This document shows positions 61,356 to 64,000 of a stretch of 64,000 nucleotides of DNA, piece by piece (position 1 is the first letter of the stretch; every line of letters begins with the position of its first letter). A program made the translations under genes and the position numbers. Where the stretch lies: contig NZ_JAAGSC010000023.1 in NCBI RefSeq assembly GCF_010499265.1, forward strand, positions 165,617-229,616, written 5' to 3'. The notes below the pieces were generated by a model that saw nothing but the letters and a program-made list of their open reading frames with translations, made no database searches and was not told where the DNA came from. The DNA is from Wenzhouxiangella limi (GTDB lineage: Bacteria > Pseudomonadota > Gammaproteobacteria > Xanthomonadales > Wenzhouxiangellaceae).

Positions 61356-61448
61356 ACATAACGTTTGGGTTAACCGGCCGCGCCGCTGAGCCAAACCGGC
61401 TTTGCCGCCGCGAAGCTTACCGGGGTCCGGTTGAACCCTTTGTTATGC
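61356..61448 (-). repeat. attC site 1 (after HicAB)
   Basis: The 93-bp site reads on the minus strand R'' GCATAAC, L'' GGGTTCAACCGG, then an imperfect dyad, L' CCGGTTAACCC and R' GTTATGT. L'' holds one extra C relative to L', the extrahelical base of attC hairpins. The hicB stop lies at its right edge. Confidence 0.85.
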
Positions 61449-61682
61449 GATTTGCTGCAAGGCATTGGCGAGATCGCGGCCAGCCGTAGGGGGAGGAAGG
61501 GGCTTGCCTTCCTGTTGATACAGCTCGATGGCTTCTTCTACGATCTGGCAAAGTTCGGCGAAAACCTCCTTTTCGTCCGTCCCGTGGCAACCTCCATAAA
61601 GCAGGCCCGGCGCGCTACCCACAAAACACTGATCCTCTTCGGACCATTCCACAACCTTGGCGTAAAGGGCACCTTCCTTCAT
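61443..61682 (-). CDS. hicB: HicB antitoxin
   Basis: The 79-residue product has the HicB partial RNase H fold: LYAKVVEWSEEDQCFVGSAPGLLYGGCHGTDEKEVFAELCQIVEEAIELYQQEGKPLPPP. It neutralises HicA. It lacks a C-terminal DNA-binding domain, so repression may depend on the complex or be absent. The start overlaps the hicA stop by four bases (61679-61682) and its stop lies inside attC 1. Confidence 0.88.
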   Translation of the reverse strand: MKEGALYAKVVEWSEEDQCFVGSAPGLLYGGCHGTDEKEVFAELCQIVEEAIELYQQEGKPLPPPTAGRDLANALQQIA

Positions 61683-61876
61683 TTCTTGGCCTCCTGGACC
61701 GCCTTTTCTACGGCCCGAATCTGGTACTTCTTGGCATCCTCTCCGAGTTTGCCAGAAATCGTCACAGGCTTCGACACTTTCGGGTGGACGAAATTCCGGT
61801 GGCTTCCCTTTCCACCGCGATCTTCGAAGCCCGCTCGTTTGAGGGATTTAATCAGCTCCCTGACTTTTGGTGGCAC
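61679..61876 (-). CDS. hicA: HicA mRNA interferase toxin
   Basis: The 65-residue double-stranded-RNA-binding-fold toxin has the motif KSLKRAGFEDRGGKGSHRNFVHP with catalytic His (GSHRNF), and the tail KPVTISGKLGEDAKKYQIRAVEKAV. It cuts mRNA when HicB is lost. GTG at 61876 is preceded by GGGGAGG (61881-61887, spacing 4). It is the first gene of the cassette that starts in attC 2. Confidence 0.9.
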   Translation of the reverse strand: MPPKVRELIKSLKRAGFEDRGGKGSHRNFVHPKVSKPVTISGKLGEDAKKYQIRAVEKAVQEAKK

Positions 61877-61904
61877 GTCACCTCCCCAGCTGATTCATTT
61901 GATC

Positions 61905-61991
61905 GCATAACGCCTTAGCTAAGCGGCGCGGCTTTAGCCGCGACCGGTGGAGGCCCGTAGGGCCGGAACGAACTTGAGCGCATTGTTAGCT
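61905..61991 (-). repeat. attC site 2 (after the Phd/ParE cassette)
   Basis: The 87-bp site reads on the minus strand R'' AGCTAAC, L'' GCGCTCAAG, an internal GC dyad, L' CGCTTAGC and R' GTTATGC. The extra C in CTCAAG versus CTTAG marks the L'' arm. The toxin stop falls inside R''. Confidence 0.85.
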
Positions 61992-62309
61992 TTCAGCGCT
62001 CCAATCTCTCACCAGCTTGCTGCGGCGAAGCCTTTGCTCACTGCGCATGACGTGCAAAATGTATACGCGACCCTGCACTTTGTCGTGCCGATAGATGATG
62101 CGGCATGGGGGCTCGATAAGCTGATGGTAACGCCACCCATCAAATTCCTGGGGTTTCGAGCCACTGTCCGGGTGTGCTTCGAGTTGATCCACATGCTCGA
62201 AAATTCGCCCAACGAGCTTTTTTGCCGCCGCTGAATTTTCAAGTGCTATGTAATCTGCAATAGCATCCAGGTCTGCCAGCGCGGGGGCAGACCAAATTAC
62301 TTCAGCCAT
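61986..62309 (-). CDS. ParE/RelE-superfamily toxin
   Basis: The 107-residue toxin has the RelE/ParE pattern: VIWSAPALADLDAIADYIALEN, IFEHVDQLEAHPDSGSKPQ, WRYHQLIEPPCRIIYRHDKVQGRVYILHVMRSEQRL. The ParE branch (gyrase poison) is favoured over RelE, but the target is not certain. The start overlaps the antitoxin 3' end by 13 bases and the stop lies inside attC 2. Confidence 0.87.
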   Translation of the reverse strand: MAEVIWSAPALADLDAIADYIALENSAAAKKLVGRIFEHVDQLEAHPDSGSKPQEFDGWRYHQLIEPPCRIIYRHDKVQGRVYILHVMRSEQRLRRSKLVRDWSAES

Positions 62310-62554
62310 CGGGCCATCTTGGCCTTGGCTTGATCGTTCGAGACGGTGCGCCCCTCATCCACAGCGCACTCTCCCCGGGCTATCCCTTCCAACAGCTTCA
62401 TCCTGGCCTGCAGCCTTTCGTAGCTGTCTACATCAATGAGATACGCCGAAGGCAGTCCATGCTGCGTGATCAGGATTGGCTCCTTGTCCTTGGCCAATTC
62501 CGACAGCAGATCCGTGGCTTTTCGTTTCAGAGTCGTGACGAGTTCAGTTCGCAT
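62297..62554 (-). CDS. Phd/YefM-family antitoxin
   Basis: The 85-residue antitoxin has a Phd/YefM DNA-binding N-terminus (TTLKRKATDLLSELAKDKEPILITQHGLPSAYLIDVDSYERLQ) and a helical C-terminal toxin-binding segment. It precedes and overlaps the toxin. A perfect palindrome at 62558-62575 sits three bases before the start codon. Confidence 0.88.
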   Translation of the reverse strand: MRTELVTTLKRKATDLLSELAKDKEPILITQHGLPSAYLIDVDSYERLQARMKLLEGIARGECAVDEGRTVSNDQAKAKMARWLK

Positions 62555-62557
62555 ATA

Positions 62558-62575
62558 GTGATACTAAAGTATCAC
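62558..62575 (-). promoter_or_regulatory. Operator palindrome of the Phd/ParE cassette
   Basis: GTGATACT-AA-AGTATCAC is a perfect 8+8 bp inverted repeat with a 2-bp centre, three bases upstream of the antitoxin start. Phd/YefM antitoxins repress their own operon through short palindromes placed like this. Confidence 0.75.
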
Positions 62576-62599
62576 AATGCTAAATGCAAGCACCCTGAA

Positions 62600-62692
62600 A
62601 GCTAACGTTTGGGTTAACCGGCCCCGCCACCGGACTTGCCCGGCTTCGCCGGCCCGGAGCTTTCCCGCTACCGGTTGAACCCTTTGTTAGGC
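62600..62692 (-). repeat. attC site 3 (after the CcdAB cassette)
   Basis: The 93-bp site reads on the minus strand R'' GCCTAAC, L'' GGGTTCAACCGG, a GCCGGC-rich dyad, L' CCGGTTAACCC and R' GTTAGCT. Its arms are identical to attC 1, with the same extra C in L''. Confidence 0.87.
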
Positions 62693-62729
62693 GAGGGCGG
62701 CATGGGACGACAGAACATGAATCCTTGCA

Positions 62730-63029
62730 TTAAAACCCCAAAAACAAGATATCTAGTGCTGCAGAGATTTCATCTTGTTTCTCGGCGAGGCTGCCGACTG
62801 CAGAACGCAATTCGCCTTCGGGTACAGCGGCCATGTACTGCGTGGCCATTACAATCTCTTGACCCTCAATGCTAAATACCGGATTAAGCCGCTGGGCAGG
62901 GGATGGCGCGGAGGATTTCGGCAACAACGGTACGACAACTCGCGTATTCAACCCGCTGAGAAGATCTGACTGAACGTCCAGAAGATAGCCAGCCTCTCCC
63001 TTATTCTTGAAGATGTCAAAACGGGCCAT
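62730..63029 (-). CDS. ccdB: CcdB-family gyrase-poison toxin
   Basis: The 99-residue toxin shows the CcdB pattern: FDIFKNKGEAGYLLDVQSDLLSGLNTRVVVPLLPKS, LNPVFSIEGQEIVMATQYMAAVPEGELR and ending DILFLGF, with the C-terminal aromatic residue that contacts gyrase (WGI in F-plasmid CcdB; here LGF). Its ATG overlaps the ccdA stop by one base (TGATG). The stop is 38 bp from attC 3. Confidence 0.9.
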   Translation of the reverse strand: MARFDIFKNKGEAGYLLDVQSDLLSGLNTRVVVPLLPKSSAPSPAQRLNPVFSIEGQEIVMATQYMAAVPEGELRSAVGSLAEKQDEISAALDILFLGF

Positions 63030-63274
63030 CAGAACTGGCGGTGGCGAGCCAGGGGCAAGCCGTTAGCTTCAACGTATGAGTTCGAGCTTGCCAGGGCGCT
63101 GGCATTTTCTTTAAGCCACTTCTCCTGCTTATGCATTCTCACGGCTTCCGCGATGCCGGCTTCCGCGGACCGTGATACATTGATTCCAAGGGTTTTCGCC
63201 TCTTTGAGAAGAGCACTATCCAGCGATAGGTTGGTTGGCTTACGGGTGGATTTGAGAGAATCAGCGGCCTGCAT
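63029..63274 (-). CDS. ccdA: CcdA-family antitoxin
   Basis: The 81-residue antitoxin has a ribbon-helix-helix N-terminal domain (TNLSLDSALLKEAKTLGINVSRSAEAGIAEAV) and the CcdB-binding tail WLKENASALASSNSYVEANGLPLARHRQF, close to the WKAENQEGM...FIEMNGSFADENRDW pattern of F-plasmid CcdA. It is expressed from the cassette's own promoter at 63305-63333. Confidence 0.9.
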   Translation of the reverse strand: MQAADSLKSTRKPTNLSLDSALLKEAKTLGINVSRSAEAGIAEAVRMHKQEKWLKENASALASSNSYVEANGLPLARHRQF

Positions 63275-63304
63275 GGTTCGGTCCCGGTTCGAGTCAATGC
63301 GCTA

Positions 63305-63333
63305 ATTATATGCCCATACCACACGCGCATCAA
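63305..63333 (-). promoter_or_regulatory. Near-consensus sigma-70 promoter of the ccdAB cassette
   Basis: TTGATG (63328-63333) and TATAAT (63305-63310) on the minus strand are spaced exactly 17 bp, 31 bp before the ccdA start. The cassette is thus expressed without an integron Pc promoter. Confidence 0.8.
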
Positions 63334-63387
63334 ACATGCCTTCTATGGGGTCTTTTCGGCGGTGCGAGGGAATGCTCCAATCCAGTC

Positions 63388-63481
63388 GCATAACTTCTAT
63401 GCTAAGCGGCGCGGGCACGGAGCCGGCCCGGCTTTGCCCCCTCGAAAGTTACCCCGCGTCCGCTTGAGCATTTTGTTGGGC
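63388..63481 (-). repeat. attC site 4 (after the BrnTA cassette)
   Basis: The 94-bp site reads on the minus strand R'' GCCCAAC, L'' ATGCTCAAGCGG, a GGCCGG-rich dyad, L' CCGCTTAGCAT and R' GTTATGC. One extra C in CTCAAG marks L''. The brnA stop is three bases from its edge. Confidence 0.87.
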
Positions 63482-63483
63482 GC

Positions 63484-63735
63484 TTAGTCGGCATGAAGCA
63501 ACTCCTGCCGAAGTATCTCCCTAAGCTTGCCGGCAGTTAACGGCACATTCTCGTCATTTAGGGCTGCCCGGAGCGCCTCATTAATCGCGGTCTGATAGCC
63601 AATGCCTCTGGCTTCAGCCCGCGCTCGAAATGACTCAATAATGTCGTTGTCAAGCATGATGGTGATGCGGGTCTTCCCGGGAGATTCTACGGCAGGGCCT
63701 CGTTTACCCTTACTGAAGTCATACTCTTTACGCAT
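63484..63735 (-). CDS. brnA: BrnA-family antitoxin
   Basis: The 83-residue antitoxin begins MRKEYDFSKGKRGPAV, then has a ribbon-helix-helix-like domain (KTRITIMLDNDIIESFRARAEARGIGYQTAINEALRAAL). ATG 63735 is chosen; the longer frame adds 20 residues that lie in brnT. It overlaps brnT by eight bases. Confidence 0.88.
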   Translation of the reverse strand: MRKEYDFSKGKRGPAVESPGKTRITIMLDNDIIESFRARAEARGIGYQTAINEALRAALNDENVPLTAGKLREILRQELLHAD

Positions 63736-63994
63736 GGTAGTTCCTTGCCTCGTTTCGGCTGGCTTTTCGCGCGGAAATGATTCGGACCCGATCATCCCGC
63801 GGGGTGTGGACTACGACCAGAATTCGTCCCAGGGAATCTGCGCCAAGAGTGACGAAGCGGAGCTCACCTTCCGAGTCGGGATCCTCAATGGTGAGGCCAA
63901 GTGGATCGCGGAGCGCCTGCTCCGCATGCGCAAAGCTGACGCGGTGTTTGCGGAGGTTAAATGCCGCCTTTTCCGGGTCGAATTCGATCTCCAT
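63728..63994 (-). CDS. brnT: BrnT-family ribonuclease toxin
   Basis: The 88-residue DUF497 toxin has FDPEKAAFNLRKHRVSFAHAEQAL and the tail VVVHTPRDDRVRIISARKASRNEARNY, the usual BrnT signature with catalytic-site His/Arg residues. Toxin-first order is normal for BrnTA. The upstream promoter and cassette start lie beyond the window. Confidence 0.9.
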   Translation of the reverse strand: MEIEFDPEKAAFNLRKHRVSFAHAEQALRDPLGLTIEDPDSEGELRFVTLGADSLGRILVVVHTPRDDRVRIISARKASRNEARNYHA

Positions 63995-64000
63995 GCGCCT

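Larger units (their letters stand above)
60836..64000 (-). mobile_element. Left part of a chromosomal integron cassette array
   Basis: Four clear attC sites (61356-61448, 61905-61991, 62600-62692, 63388-63481) and one decayed site separate small promoter-poor cassettes, all transcribed on the minus strand toward their attC. In every site the extra (extrahelical) base lies in the CTCAAG/TTCAACC arm, which sets the orientation and predicts attI and intI to the right of the window. The sites are similar in length and arms, as expected for a resident array. It runs off the right end. Confidence 0.85.

Noticed and set aside
60840..64000. Integron integrase or attI inside the window
   Set aside because: No tyrosine-recombinase frame is present; attC polarity puts them to the right.
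1..64000. CRISPR arrays, rRNA or tRNA genes
   Set aside because: No regularly spaced direct repeats and no recognisable RNA gene sequences were seen by eye.

Overview
The window is about 64 kb of high-GC, gene-dense chromosome from a gammaproteobacterium. Several features point to the Xanthomonadales / Wenzhouxiangella / Chromatiales neighbourhood: a full histidine operon headed by a TrpR-like regulator gene, a XanB2-type chorismatase, long secreted proteases with a shared DRF(E/Q) tail, and E. coli-like yadGH, blc, asmA, cfa and crcB. This placement is inference from gene content, because no rRNA or tRNA was seen. Genes are tightly packed and many neighbours overlap by the four bases ATGA.

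Layout. 0.2-5.1 kb: gamma carbonic anhydrase, aldo/keto reductase, a DUF4920 / slipin / NfeD membrane operon, and a small conserved protein. 5.1-10.0 kb: secreted subtilase and secreted zinc-protease operon. 10.1-15.3 kb: two ABC-2 exporters (yadGH and natAB) around a secreted S33 peptidase. 15.35-15.6 kb: a 244-bp dyad element. 16.5-20.7 kb: a ferrosome-like cluster with three small Gly/Pro/Ala-rich or membrane proteins, a P1B-type ATPase with SCA in place of CPC, a separate HMA-like protein and an iron-box-like promoter. 20.9-22.4 kb: EamA transporter and Blc lipocalin. 22.5-30.0 kb: trpR-like-hisGDCBHAF-hisIE. 30.0-30.5 kb: two 213-bp segments, each bounded by perfect 28-29 bp inverted repeats. 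30.5-45.2 kb: creatininase, chorismatase, DUF418, AsmA, phosphodiesterase lipoprotein, outer-membrane protein, RND efflux pump, GNAT and a serine hydrolase. 45.4-48.6 kb: ATP-grasp ligase plus a large unrecognised protein with a papain-like C/H/N pattern. 48.6-51.4 kb: MntP-like transporter, LEA-type lipoprotein, deaminase, zinc peptidase. 51.5-57 kb: a lipid-envelope block (FAD reductase with Cfa-like methyltransferase, VTT membrane protein, phosphoesterase-like/glycosyltransferase fusion). 57-60 kb: Ca2+/cation antiporter, EamA transporter, nucleotidyltransferase, fluoride channel.

60.2-64.0 kb is the left part of a chromosomal integron cassette array. At least four clear attC sites of 87-94 bp lie on the minus-strand orientation. 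They separate small cassettes, four of which are complete toxin-antitoxin pairs in a row (BrnTA, CcdAB, Phd/ParE-type, HicAB). They are followed by a DUF2442 cassette with a ccdB-like relic at its tail, and by a HAD hydrolase gene behind a decayed attC. The integrase and attI are not in the window; attC polarity predicts them to the right.

The most interesting systems are the ferrosome-like locus, the toxin-antitoxin-packed integron array, the ATP-grasp / papain-like pair and the glycosyltransferase fused to a phosphoesterase fold that has lost its metal ligands.
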